A model generated the notes under the pieces. It was given only the letters and a program-made list of their open reading frames with translations. It was not told the origin of the DNA and did not search any database. Source: NBLH01 sp050296515 (lineage in GTDB: Bacteria; Bacteroidota; Bacteroidia; Bacteroidales; NBLH01). Taken from it: a stretch of 64,000 nt of DNA. Made by a program: the position numbers and the translations under genes. The DNA lies in NCBI GenBank assembly GCA_050296515.1, contig JBNKRJ010000127.1:62001-126000 (forward strand), read 5' to 3'. Every line of letters begins with the position of its first letter. Positions within the stretch are counted from its first letter, which is position 1. Of the stretch, positions 50,068 to 57,549 are shown piece after piece.

Positions 50068-50925
50068 TCAAATCATTATTCCATCAATCGGTGCCACCAA
50101 AATTCCTTCTGCACCGGCAGCCTTTAATTTACTAATAATATCCCAGTAATTCTTTTTTTCAATGGTCGCGTGTAATGAACTCCAGCCTTCTATTGCAAGC
50201 GGAAGTACCGTCGGGCTTTTTAAAACCGGTAAAATACTTCCTATTTCCTCAATTTTATCATTGGGTACATTCAGCATAATGTACTTGTAGTTCCTGGCTT
50301 TGATTACTGAACGAATACGAAAAACCAATTCATCCAGAATTTCAAGGTTTTCTTCGCTTATTCCTGGATATTGAGCAAGGCAGGCTTCTGATTTTAAAAT
50401 AACTTCTACTTCTTTTAAACCATTTTTAAAAAGGGTACTACCTGAACTTACCAAATCACAAATTGCATCTGCTACACCAATGTTCGGCGCAATTTCAACC
50501 GAACCTGTAATTACGTGAATATCACATTCAACTCCGTTTGCCTCCAAAAACTGCTGCACACTTTTAGGATAAGAGGTGGCTATGTTTTTCCCGTTAAGAC
50601 TCTTAATGCTTTCATATTCAAATCGTTTCGGTACGGCAACTGATAATCGACATTTTGAAAAGCCCAGTTTTTCGATGATTTTTACTTTTTTTTGTTTTTC
50701 AACCAGCAGGTTTTCACCAACAATTGCAATGTCTACCACACCTTCTTCCAGATATTGTGGTATGTCGGAATTTCGTAGATAGAAAATCTCTAATGGAAAT
50801 TCCCTGGCGTTTGCTTTAAGCTGGTCTTTGCTGTTATCGATGGATATTCCACAATCTTTAAGCAATGCAACTGAATCATCGTGTAATCTTCCTGATTTCT
50901 GAATGGCAATTTTAAGTTTACTCAT
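50068..50925 (-). CDS. hisG: ATP phosphoribosyltransferase, long form
   Basis: A 285-residue HisG for the first, feedback-controlled step. The catalytic domain shows KIAIQKSGRLHDDSVALLKDCGI, VDIAIVGENLLVE, KNIATSYPKSVQQFLEANG and GSVEIAPNIGVADAICDLVSSGSTL (PRPP loop). The C-terminal ~75 residues (NYKYIMLNVPNDKIEEIGSILPVLKSPTVLPL) are the ACT-like histidine-binding domain of the long form, so it needs no HisZ. It is the first structural gene, directly after the his attenuator. Confidence 0.97.
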   Translation of the reverse strand: MSKLKIAIQKSGRLHDDSVALLKDCGISIDNSKDQLKANAREFPLEIFYLRNSDIPQYLEEGVVDIAIVGENLLVEKQKKVKIIEKLGFSKCRLSVAVPKRFEYESIKSLNGKNIATSYPKSVQQFLEANGVECDIHVITGSVEIAPNIGVADAICDLVSSGSTLFKNGLKEVEVILKSEACLAQYPGISEENLEILDELVFRIRSVIKARNYKYIMLNVPNDKIEEIGSILPVLKSPTVLPLAIEGWSSLHATIEKKNYWDIISKLKAAGAEGILVAPIDGIMI

Positions 50926-50940
50926 TTTTTTTCGTTTTAT

Positions 50941-50991
50941 GTCTGAGTTTAATAGTCAGGAAATAAAAATCCCGTCTGATTAAACTCAGAC
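50941..50991. repeat. 13-bp inverted repeat overlapping the his terminator
   Basis: GTCTGAGTTTAAT (50941-50953) is exactly inverted as ATTAAACTCAGAC (50979-50991). In the his transcript the second element is part of the terminator stem and the first lies just before hisG, giving a third possible pairing after readthrough. Confidence 0.8.
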
Positions 50992-50998
50992 GGGATTT
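50961..50998 (-). terminator. his operon attenuator terminator
   Basis: On the minus strand AAATCCCGTCTGA, loop GTTTAA, TCAGACGGGATTT, followed by TTATTT: a 13-bp perfect stem with a U-rich tail, 25 bases after the leader-peptide stop and about 40 bases before hisG. Confidence 0.92.
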
Positions 50999-51047
50999 GT
51001 AATTTATTGTTAATTCATGCATACTACACATCCGTTTCGCCTGAGTT
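50983..51047 (-). promoter_or_regulatory. Antiterminator pairing of the his leader
   Basis: AACTCAGGCG (51047-51038 on the minus strand, inside the leader coding region just after the His codons) can pair with CGTCTGAGTT (50992-50983) of the terminator stem, with a single G-U pair. A ribosome stalled on His codons would leave the first segment free, so this pairing would break the terminator. Confidence 0.8.
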
Positions 51048-51089
51048 GAGGCAAATATGATGATGAGTATGATGATGAAAATTTCTCAT
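51024..51089 (-). CDS. hisL: his operon leader peptide with six His codons
   Basis: A 21-codon frame on the minus strand from ATG (51089) to TAG (51024-51026). It reads MRNF, three His, Thr, three His, then ICLNSGETDV. All six His codons are CAT. It sits upstream of the terminator and hisG and downstream of a canonical promoter, exactly as in classical his attenuators. Low charged histidyl-tRNA would stall the ribosome at residues 5-11 and allow the antiterminator to form. The 6/21 His content cannot be chance in this position. Confidence 0.93.
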   Translation of the reverse strand: MRNFHHHTHHHICLNSGETDV

Positions 51090-51109
51090 TTTTTGTTTGT
51101 TTGATGATG

Positions 51110-51139
51110 CAAATATAGCGTATTTTTTAAATTATCAAA
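51110..51139 (-). promoter_or_regulatory. his operon promoter
   Basis: On the minus strand TTTG (51139-51136), an 18-base spacer and TATATTTG (51117-51110) match the Bacteroidetes consensus. The leader ATG follows 20 bases later. Confidence 0.75.
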
Positions 51140-51253
51140 CTTTTTATTGGTATTTAATGTTAAAATAACATGAATTTAAGCTTTGTTAAGTTAGAATAAA
51201 AGTTGTTTGCTGATGAAATCACTATTGTATAACATGGTGTTTACTAAATTTTC

Positions 51254-51261
51254 TATTTTTG
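51254..51261 (+). promoter_or_regulatory. -7 box for the outer-membrane protein gene
   Basis: TATTTTTG fits TAnnTTTG, 26 bases before the start codon. The -33 region has only TTTA or a distant TTG. Confidence 0.45.
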
Positions 51262-51287
51262 CACATTGATAACTAAAAAATTGAACC

Positions 51288-51953
51288 ATGAAAAAATTAA
51301 CGTTAGCAACATTGTTACTGTTGGCAATAAGTTTTGGATTGTTAAAGGCGCAAACGACAAAAGGAAATATTCTTTTGGGCGCATCTACCGTATTTAATAT
51401 TGGTGGAAATAATTCGGACATTACAGGTTTTGGATTTTCATCAATAAAGCACAAAAGTAATGCTCAAAATTATAACGAACCAGATCCTGATAAATTAACC
51501 GGTTTTAATCTTTCTCCAAAGGTTGGTTATTTTGTTATCGACAACTTAGCACTTGGTCTCAACTTAGACTATTTTTGGGTAAGAAGTAAAAATGGACGGA
51601 TTGATAGCAAAAATACGACTGTTGTTTTCGGTGCAGGACCTTTTATACGATATTATTTGCCAACATCAAAAGTTCTTCCTTATGCTGAATTAACTGGTGG
51701 GTTTGGTACTATGAAAGAAACCTATGAGTCAGATGCTTATGATGATGTTACTAAATCCAGTATTAGTAGTTTAGGAATAGGTGTAGGAGTTGCTGCACCT
51801 TTAAGTGATAAATTTACTTTAGATGTGCTGCTTGGTTACAGTTCTACTACCATTAAACGAACTGATGATAATCCTGATAAAGAGAGAGATGTTATTGGTG
51901 CGGTAGGTATCAAATTAGGGCTAACCTATTTCTTTAGTCTCGGTTCTAATTAA
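51288..51953 (+). CDS. Outer-membrane beta-barrel protein
   Basis: A 221-residue protein with a signal peptide (MKKLTLATLLLLAISFGLLKAQ). It has regularly alternating amphipathic strands (GNILLGASTVFNI, LSPKVGYFVIDNLALGLNLDYFWV, TVVFGAGPFIRYYLP, LLGYSSTTIKRT) and ends VIGAVGIKLGLTYFFSLGSN with a C-terminal Phe-rich strand. This is the pattern of the OmpW/OmpA-like eight-strand barrels common in Bacteroidetes (beta-barrel superfamily PF13568-type). Specific function unknown. Single gene. Confidence 0.85.
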   Translation: MKKLTLATLLLLAISFGLLKAQTTKGNILLGASTVFNIGGNNSDITGFGFSSIKHKSNAQNYNEPDPDKLTGFNLSPKVGYFVIDNLALGLNLDYFWVRSKNGRIDSKNTTVVFGAGPFIRYYLPTSKVLPYAELTGGFGTMKETYESDAYDDVTKSSISSLGIGVGVAAPLSDKFTLDVLLGYSSTTIKRTDDNPDKERDVIGAVGIKLGLTYFFSLGSN

Positions 51954-52027
51954 AACATAATAATCCCCTAGATATGGATTATTGCAAAATTTATTATTTG
52001 AGGTAATTGTCAAAAAACATATTTATC

Positions 52028-52945
52028 ATGCCATTAAATATCCCCAATAAACTTCCTGCTATTGAAATCCTTAAGAAGGAAAATATCTTTGTAATGGATG
52101 CTGAGTCTGCTTCAAGGCAGGATATCAGGCCACAGAAGATTGCGCTTTTGAATCTGATGCCCATAAAAATCACAACAGAGATTGATTTAATTCGCCTATT
52201 GTCTAATTCTCCACTGCAGGTTGAACTGGATTTTATAAAACTAAATACGCATACTTCGAAAAATACGCCTAAAGAGCATATGCAGGCTTTTTACAAAGAT
52301 TTTAATGCGGTGAAAACTCATAAATATGATGGGTTGATTATTACCGGGGCTCCTATCGAAAAAATGCCATTCGAAGAAGTGACATACTGGTCTGAGATGC
52401 AGGAGATATTTGACTGGGCAAAACAAAATGTCACCTCTTCACTTTTTATTTGTTGGGGGGCACAAGCAGCTCTGTATCATTATTATGGTGTACCCAAGTA
52501 TCCATTGAAAGAAAAAATGTTTGGTGTTTTTGAGCACAACAAACTGGAGCCGTTAAACCCAATTTTCAGAGGTTTTGATGATGTGTTTTTTGTTCCACAC
52601 AGCCGGCATACAGAGGTCCGCAGAGAAGACATCTTGAATATTCCTGAATTAAAGTTGTTGTCAGAATCCAAGGAGTCTGGTGTGTACATGGTGGCAGCAC
52701 GTAATGGAAGAGAATTGTTTTTGACCGGCCATTCTGAATATTCTCCTGAAACGCTGGATATTGAATATAAAAGAGATGTAGCTAAAGGTTTACCGATTAA
52801 AATGCCTGCCAATTATTACAGGGATAATGATCCAGAAAAAGGGCCACTGGTTCGATGGCGATCACAGGCTAATATGTTGTTTGTGAACTGGTTAAATTAT
52901 TATGTATACCAAAGAACGCCCTTTAACATAGATGCCATTTCCTAA
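52028..52945 (+). CDS. metA: Homoserine O-acyltransferase MetA, predicted acetyl-CoA type
   Basis: A 305-residue MetA from the ATG at 52028 (MPLNIPNKLPA); an upstream TTG in frame is not family-like. It acylates homoserine for methionine synthesis. The catalytic Cys is residue 142 (FICWGAQAALYH), with PHSRHTEVRREDI and LTGHSEYSPETL supplying His/Glu. Residue 111 (TGAPIEK) is Glu; in this family Glu111 favours acetyl-CoA while Gly111 favours succinyl-CoA, so the product is predicted to be O-acetylhomoserine. The SF1 helicase gene starts 9 bases later. Confidence 0.94.
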   Translation: MPLNIPNKLPAIEILKKENIFVMDAESASRQDIRPQKIALLNLMPIKITTEIDLIRLLSNSPLQVELDFIKLNTHTSKNTPKEHMQAFYKDFNAVKTHKYDGLIITGAPIEKMPFEEVTYWSEMQEIFDWAKQNVTSSLFICWGAQAALYHYYGVPKYPLKEKMFGVFEHNKLEPLNPIFRGFDDVFFVPHSRHTEVRREDILNIPELKLLSESKESGVYMVAARNGRELFLTGHSEYSPETLDIEYKRDVAKGLPIKMPANYYRDNDPEKGPLVRWRSQANMLFVNWLNYYVYQRTPFNIDAIS

Positions 52946-52954
52946 GAATACAAA

Positions 52955-54883
52955 ATGGATAAAAAATTATTGAAAGAACACTTTAGGAAACTTTCCGAGC
53001 TATTAAAGAAAGAAAAAGCAGCTGATTTAGCTCAATATAAAAGCAAAATGACCAACACTTCTTTAATAGAAAGAAGAAAAGCTGGTGTTTGCTGGTATCC
53101 GGTAATGTTGGAGAAGACAAAATTTGATACAGGTGAGCGATTATTGGTCAAGGTATCCAGATCGCCAGAACACAAAGATTCACACTTATTTCAATCAGGG
53201 AAATTAGTCAGCCTTTTTTCAAATGCAGGACACAATAAAGAGGATGAAGAATCAGTAAATGCAGTTATCAATTATGTGCGTGAACACGAAATGGTGATTA
53301 CACTTAACAGCGATGAGTTTCCGGATTGGATAAGAGATGGTAAGTTAGGTATACAATTGCTTTTTGATGAAAACTCTTACCAGGAAATGTTTTACACCTT
53401 AAGAAGACTTGAAGAGTTTGAAATTGACAGGGTGACTTATTTGGCAAGAGTGTTGTTAGGGGATGTTGAAGCTGAATTTCATAAAAAAGAATTAATCGAA
53501 ATCCCCGAATTGAATCAAAGTCAAAATCAGGCAATTAACATGATTAGTGCTGCAAACGATTTGGCCATCGTTCATGGTCCTCCGGGGACTGGAAAAACCA
53601 CCACTCTGGTACATTCAATTTTGGAGGTGTTAAAAGTTGAAGACCAATTGCTGGTTTGTGCACCAAGCAATGCAGCAGTTGATTTGCTGGTGGAAAAATT
53701 GTCTGAAAAAGAGGTGGAAGTGTTGCGAATTGGGCACCCTGCAAGAGTGACTGAAAGTATTTTAAGTGCTACATTGGATGCAAAAATTGCACATCATCCG
53801 TCTTATAAAGATTTAAAATTCATAAAAAAGCAATCAGAAGAGTTTCGAAAACTGGCAGGTAAGTACAAACGCAATTTTGGGCATGCTGAGCGAAAACAGC
53901 GTGATTTAATGTACAAGGAATCCCGTAAACTTAAGGAAGAAGCTGAACATTTAACATTTTACATCACTCGGGATATTATTTCGAATGCTAAAGTGATAGC
54001 CTGTACTTTAGTTGGTGCCAATAATCAGGCCTTAAACGGAATGCAGTTTAAAACCGTTTTCATTGACGAAGCTGCCCAGGCTATGGAACCTGCAACATGG
54101 ATTCCGATAATGAAAGCCCAACGTGTTATCTTTGCAGGCGATCATCATCAACTACCTCCCACCATAAAATCTTTTGAAGCCGCAAAAGATGGATTAGAGA
54201 TAACATTATTCGAAAAAGCCATCGAAAGGAACAGTGCAGATGTGATGTTACAGGATCAATATCGCATGAATTCATTGATAATGAATTTTTCGAGTAATTA
54301 TTTCTACAAAAACCAATTGATTGCTAATGAAAAAGTTACCGGTTGGAAAATATTTCCAGAAGACAACCCTGTTGAATTCATTGATACAGCAGGTTGTGGT
54401 TTTTTCGAACAGGTAGATAAGGAAACATTAAGCTCTTACAATACTGAAGAAGCTGATTTGGTATTGAAACATTTTTTTATGTATCTGGAAGAGGTTGAGG
54501 GAAAAGGTCAACTTGATAGAATCGAAGATATAGGAATCATCTCTCCTTATAAAGCCCAAACTACACTTTTGAATGAGAAAGTATCCAGTGATGAATCCTT
54601 TTCTGAAGATATAAAGGCGAAGTTGGCAATAAATACGGTTGATTCATTCCAGGGACAAGAACGTGATATTATTTACATTAGCCTTGTACGAAGTAATGAT
54701 TCGGGAGAAATTGGGTTTTTAGCAGATATTCGAAGAATGAATGTGGCAATGACTCGTGCAAGAAAAAAACTGGTTATTTTTGGAGATAGTGCCACTATTG
54801 GTCAGCACCCCTTTTATAATAGCTTACTTGATTATGTAAATGAAATTGATGCCTATAGAAGTGCTTTTGAGTTGATGTATTAA
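52955..54883 (+). CDS. SF1 DNA/RNA helicase (Upf1/IGHMBP2-like)
   Basis: A 642-residue helicase. After an N-terminal beta-barrel region (~1-180) come the motifs: HGPPGTGKTTTLVH (I, about residue 207), APSNAAVDLLVEKL (Ia), TVFIDEAAQAMEP (II), FAGDHHQLPPT (III), LQDQYRMNSLIMNF (IV), INTVDSFQGQERDIIYISLVRSN (V) and MNVAMTRARKKLVIFGD (VI). The inserted helix-rich stretch after motif Ia is typical of Upf1-like enzymes. It unwinds nucleic acid with ATP; the role in the cell is unknown. Co-transcribed with metA by spacing. Confidence 0.93.
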   Translation: MDKKLLKEHFRKLSELLKKEKAADLAQYKSKMTNTSLIERRKAGVCWYPVMLEKTKFDTGERLLVKVSRSPEHKDSHLFQSGKLVSLFSNAGHNKEDEESVNAVINYVREHEMVITLNSDEFPDWIRDGKLGIQLLFDENSYQEMFYTLRRLEEFEIDRVTYLARVLLGDVEAEFHKKELIEIPELNQSQNQAINMISAANDLAIVHGPPGTGKTTTLVHSILEVLKVEDQLLVCAPSNAAVDLLVEKLSEKEVEVLRIGHPARVTESILSATLDAKIAHHPSYKDLKFIKKQSEEFRKLAGKYKRNFGHAERKQRDLMYKESRKLKEEAEHLTFYITRDIISNAKVIACTLVGANNQALNGMQFKTVFIDEAAQAMEPATWIPIMKAQRVIFAGDHHQLPPTIKSFEAAKDGLEITLFEKAIERNSADVMLQDQYRMNSLIMNFSSNYFYKNQLIANEKVTGWKIFPEDNPVEFIDTAGCGFFEQVDKETLSSYNTEEADLVLKHFFMYLEEVEGKGQLDRIEDIGIISPYKAQTTLLNEKVSSDESFSEDIKAKLAINTVDSFQGQERDIIYISLVRSNDSGEIGFLADIRRMNVAMTRARKKLVIFGDSATIGQHPFYNSLLDYVNEIDAYRSAFELMY

Positions 54884-54929
54884 TTGAAATGAACGTCTGA
54901 ATCTCAACAGACGCCCATTTCAGTCAATT
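54882..54929. terminator. Hairpin between the helicase and S41 peptidase genes
   Basis: AATTGAAATGAACGTCTG and CAGACGCCCATTTCAGTCAATT form a long imperfect stem (inner CGTCTG/CAGACG is perfect) between convergent genes. The flanking U-tracts are modest. Confidence 0.6.
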
Positions 54930-54935
54930 AAAATG

Positions 54936-56330
54936 TTATTTTTTAGGAAGTTTCATGTCATTAATAAATATTCCTTCTTTTTCCATCCAGTTCTCATAAA
55001 CAGGGCCAACTGATTTAAACTGCTCCGGTAGTTTTCTTGTTGATTTTACAACCGAGCCTGTAATTAAACTTAAGGCCTTTGCTAAAAGAGGTTCTGCTTC
55101 ATTTCCCAAAGGTGTAATATAATCATCCTCAACAATGTAATCAGGTGTAAGCCCATTCACATAATCTGTAACTCCATTAGCATTTGCAATTTTTGAAGTT
55201 ACCAGAAAAATACCCCAATTATGTTTTGGAGGTGTATCAGTATCAGAAAATACATTAACTGAAGTATATTTACCATGTGTTTGTGTGCCGATTAATATTA
55301 CGTTCATATAAGGTTTTAGGCAGTTTACAATTGCTTCACTAGCAGATGCAGATTTTTCTGAACATAGAACATAAAGATTATTTAAGTTTAGGTTTACAGT
55401 CGGTTGAGGGAAATATAAGGTGAAAAAATCCTCATATTGGGGATCATTTCCTAACTGACTTGTTATAATATCATTCCATTGATAAGTAAGGAAAACATCA
55501 CTTAGGTTTGCTGAAGGTACAATCATACTTCCTAAGAGGGCACATGTAGAAACATAGCCTCCCGGGTTGTATCTTAAATCCAAAACCAATTCATCAATAC
55601 CTTGTCCATAAAAATAATTGATTACATCAGTCATTTCATTATCATATTCTGAAATAAATTGGTCATAGAGAAAGTAACCAACTTTTTTTCCATTACTTGC
55701 AGTAATAACTTGTTGCTTTAAAATTGGAGTAAAGGCCTGCTCAACTTTTGTAACAGTTTTAGTCTCATTTAAATCTACAACCTGATTGTTTTGAATTTCA
55801 CCAATTTTAAACTCAAGAACATCTTGGGAAATTAAGTCGTAATAGTTAGTAACTGTCGGGGTTGTTCCGTTTATGGTAATAATAACATCACCTCGCTCAA
55901 GTCCAGCTTTGTATGCTTCACCATCAGTGTGAACATATTCAACCAAAAGAAAAAGATTGTCGCTGTTAACATCATATCTAAATGGTTGATATTTAAACCC
56001 TGCCGCTTTCCTGATTCCATTAAGGTCATTCATTAAGCCTTCGTAATCATCAGTAACAAAAGACCATCTGTCTAAAGTGGGATAATACATATCCTCAAAT
56101 AAAGCAGATGGATTGTTATAAGTATTGATATCAATGCTTCCATGGATATATTCCTCCCATAAATAGTATCTTCTTGTTATGTCATAAACAAATTCCTTAA
56201 CAACTTGAACTGTATCTGTCGTAATTGGAACAGTTGTGTTTTCATCTTTAACACATGAAACAAAAAATGGTGTGATAAATAGGATGATAAACATTATTTT
56301 TATTCCAGTCCTCAAAATATTCTTTTTCAT
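54936..56330 (-). CDS. S41-family peptidase, lipoprotein
   Basis: A 464-residue C-terminal-processing-type protease. A lipoprotein signal ends at FFVSC (Cys26). An N-terminal helical region is followed by a PDZ domain (~120-195, AYKAGLERGDVIITINGTTP). The catalytic domain has YFLYDQFI, LVLDLRYNPGGYVST, KSASASEAI (Ser329) and THGKYTSV (Lys354), the Ser-Lys dyad. It should sit in the periplasm or on the surface, trimming unfolded or tagged proteins. Single gene. Confidence 0.92.
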   Translation of the reverse strand: MKKNILRTGIKIMFIILFITPFFVSCVKDENTTVPITTDTVQVVKEFVYDITRRYYLWEEYIHGSIDINTYNNPSALFEDMYYPTLDRWSFVTDDYEGLMNDLNGIRKAAGFKYQPFRYDVNSDNLFLLVEYVHTDGEAYKAGLERGDVIITINGTTPTVTNYYDLISQDVLEFKIGEIQNNQVVDLNETKTVTKVEQAFTPILKQQVITASNGKKVGYFLYDQFISEYDNEMTDVINYFYGQGIDELVLDLRYNPGGYVSTCALLGSMIVPSANLSDVFLTYQWNDIITSQLGNDPQYEDFFTLYFPQPTVNLNLNNLYVLCSEKSASASEAIVNCLKPYMNVILIGTQTHGKYTSVNVFSDTDTPPKHNWGIFLVTSKIANANGVTDYVNGLTPDYIVEDDYITPLGNEAEPLLAKALSLITGSVVKSTRKLPEQFKSVGPVYENWMEKEGIFINDMKLPKK

Positions 56331-56456
56331 AGTATTAAACGTTTTTTAATAATGTATTTTCTAATGTAAGATAATAATATTGTTTCAAAATAATTAATGG
56401 GGATTATTCCTTCGTTTTAATATAGACGCAATAACACCCAATATGGTTGTTTTAGC

Positions 56457-57545
56457 TTAATCATTATGATTTAATGGCAACGCGCCCATATCAATCAAAA
56501 TATCATCATAATCATCTGCTTTATTAATCAATGATTTTAAAAGATGCGCACCGGTTTCAATGTGCAGGTCCTCTTCATAAATATGCATCATAGATAAAAC
56601 AATATCTTGTTGAATAGTGCTGAATGATAATCCTTTAAGATAGTTGTTTTCTTTTAGTAAATATTCATAAATGGCACTAATGTTTTCTTTTGGGAGTTTA
56701 CAAAGAAGTGCGTAGGCTAGTACATGTGCTGTTTCCTGATTGTAAAAGACCCTGATGTTTGCACTGCCTTCTTCTATTTCCCAAAAGTTATGACCTACTC
56801 GTGCTATTCTGACATCGTAATTTAGTTTAGTAATAATTTCTTCAATTTTTTTCCCTGCTGAAGAAGGAACGTATTTTTTTCCGTCAAATTCTTCTTTTGG
56901 AATTGGTTCTCCACAGCTAGGACAATAATAGGTGGTTATTTGATCATGAGTAATGATGTTTGAACAGGATACACACCTGACTGCATATTGCCCAATATAA
57001 TTTTTGTAATCATTTAATGATTGTTTTAAACTATTTACTGGTAGCGCAAAGCCTAAATTAGCTCCTTCGGTGACAATGAATGTGTTGACTCCAATTACTT
57101 TATCCTCTTCGTCAATTAGAGGCCCTCCACTATTACCCGGGTTAATAGCAGCATCAATTTGAATGTAATCTTTTCCATTCCAGTTGCGTTTTGCTTTTGA
57201 AACAATTCCTCGTGTAGCCGTAAATTTTAAGCCATAGGGATGACCAATGGCAATAATTTCGTCACCATCATTTACTTTTTCTATTTCTCCAAGTGTAATT
57301 TTTGCCAGGTTAATATTTGAAGGAGCTTCAAGAAACGCCAAATCAAAAGATGGATCTGAAAACATTACTTTAGAAATAGTTTTGGAAAAGTTGCTTCCAC
57401 TTATTACCACCTCTCTTGCGCCGTTTGTTACATGCCTGTTTGTGACAATTAAGTCATTTTCGTAAAGGTAAAATCCTGTACCTGAACCCCATGGAGTCGC
57501 TATTTGGATGACTGCATCTTTAAACTTTTCGTAAAAGTCGTGCAT
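56457..57545 (-). CDS. Cytoplasmic trypsin-like protease with zinc ribbon and YbjN-like C-terminus
   Basis: A 362-residue protein without a signal peptide. Residues 1-180 are a trypsin-like (S1C/HtrA-type) domain with His38 (VTNRHV), Asp68 (FDLAFLEA) and Ser139 (INPGNSGGPLID). Residues 188-215 form a zinc ribbon (CVSC at 191-194 and CPSC at 208-211). Residues ~235-355 resemble the YbjN/type III-chaperone-like fold (EEIITKLNYDVRIARVGHNFWEIEEGSANIRVFYN). No PDZ domain is visible. The gene starts 4 bases after the stop of the upstream YbjN-like gene, so the two are coupled. The combination is unusual and the substrate is unknown. Confidence 0.75.
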   Translation of the reverse strand: MHDFYEKFKDAVIQIATPWGSGTGFYLYENDLIVTNRHVTNGAREVVISGSNFSKTISKVMFSDPSFDLAFLEAPSNINLAKITLGEIEKVNDGDEIIAIGHPYGLKFTATRGIVSKAKRNWNGKDYIQIDAAINPGNSGGPLIDEEDKVIGVNTFIVTEGANLGFALPVNSLKQSLNDYKNYIGQYAVRCVSCSNIITHDQITTYYCPSCGEPIPKEEFDGKKYVPSSAGKKIEEIITKLNYDVRIARVGHNFWEIEEGSANIRVFYNQETAHVLAYALLCKLPKENISAIYEYLLKENNYLKGLSFSTIQQDIVLSMMHIYEEDLHIETGAHLLKSLINKADDYDDILIDMGALPLNHND

Positions 57546-57549
57546 GATA

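Larger units (their letters stand above)
50926..51287. other. Regulatory region with the his leader (minus) and a plus-strand promoter
   Basis: Between the divergent his operon and an outer-membrane protein gene. The minus strand carries the his promoter, leader peptide, antiterminator and terminator, described separately. The plus strand carries the -7 box at 51254-51261. Confidence 0.8.
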
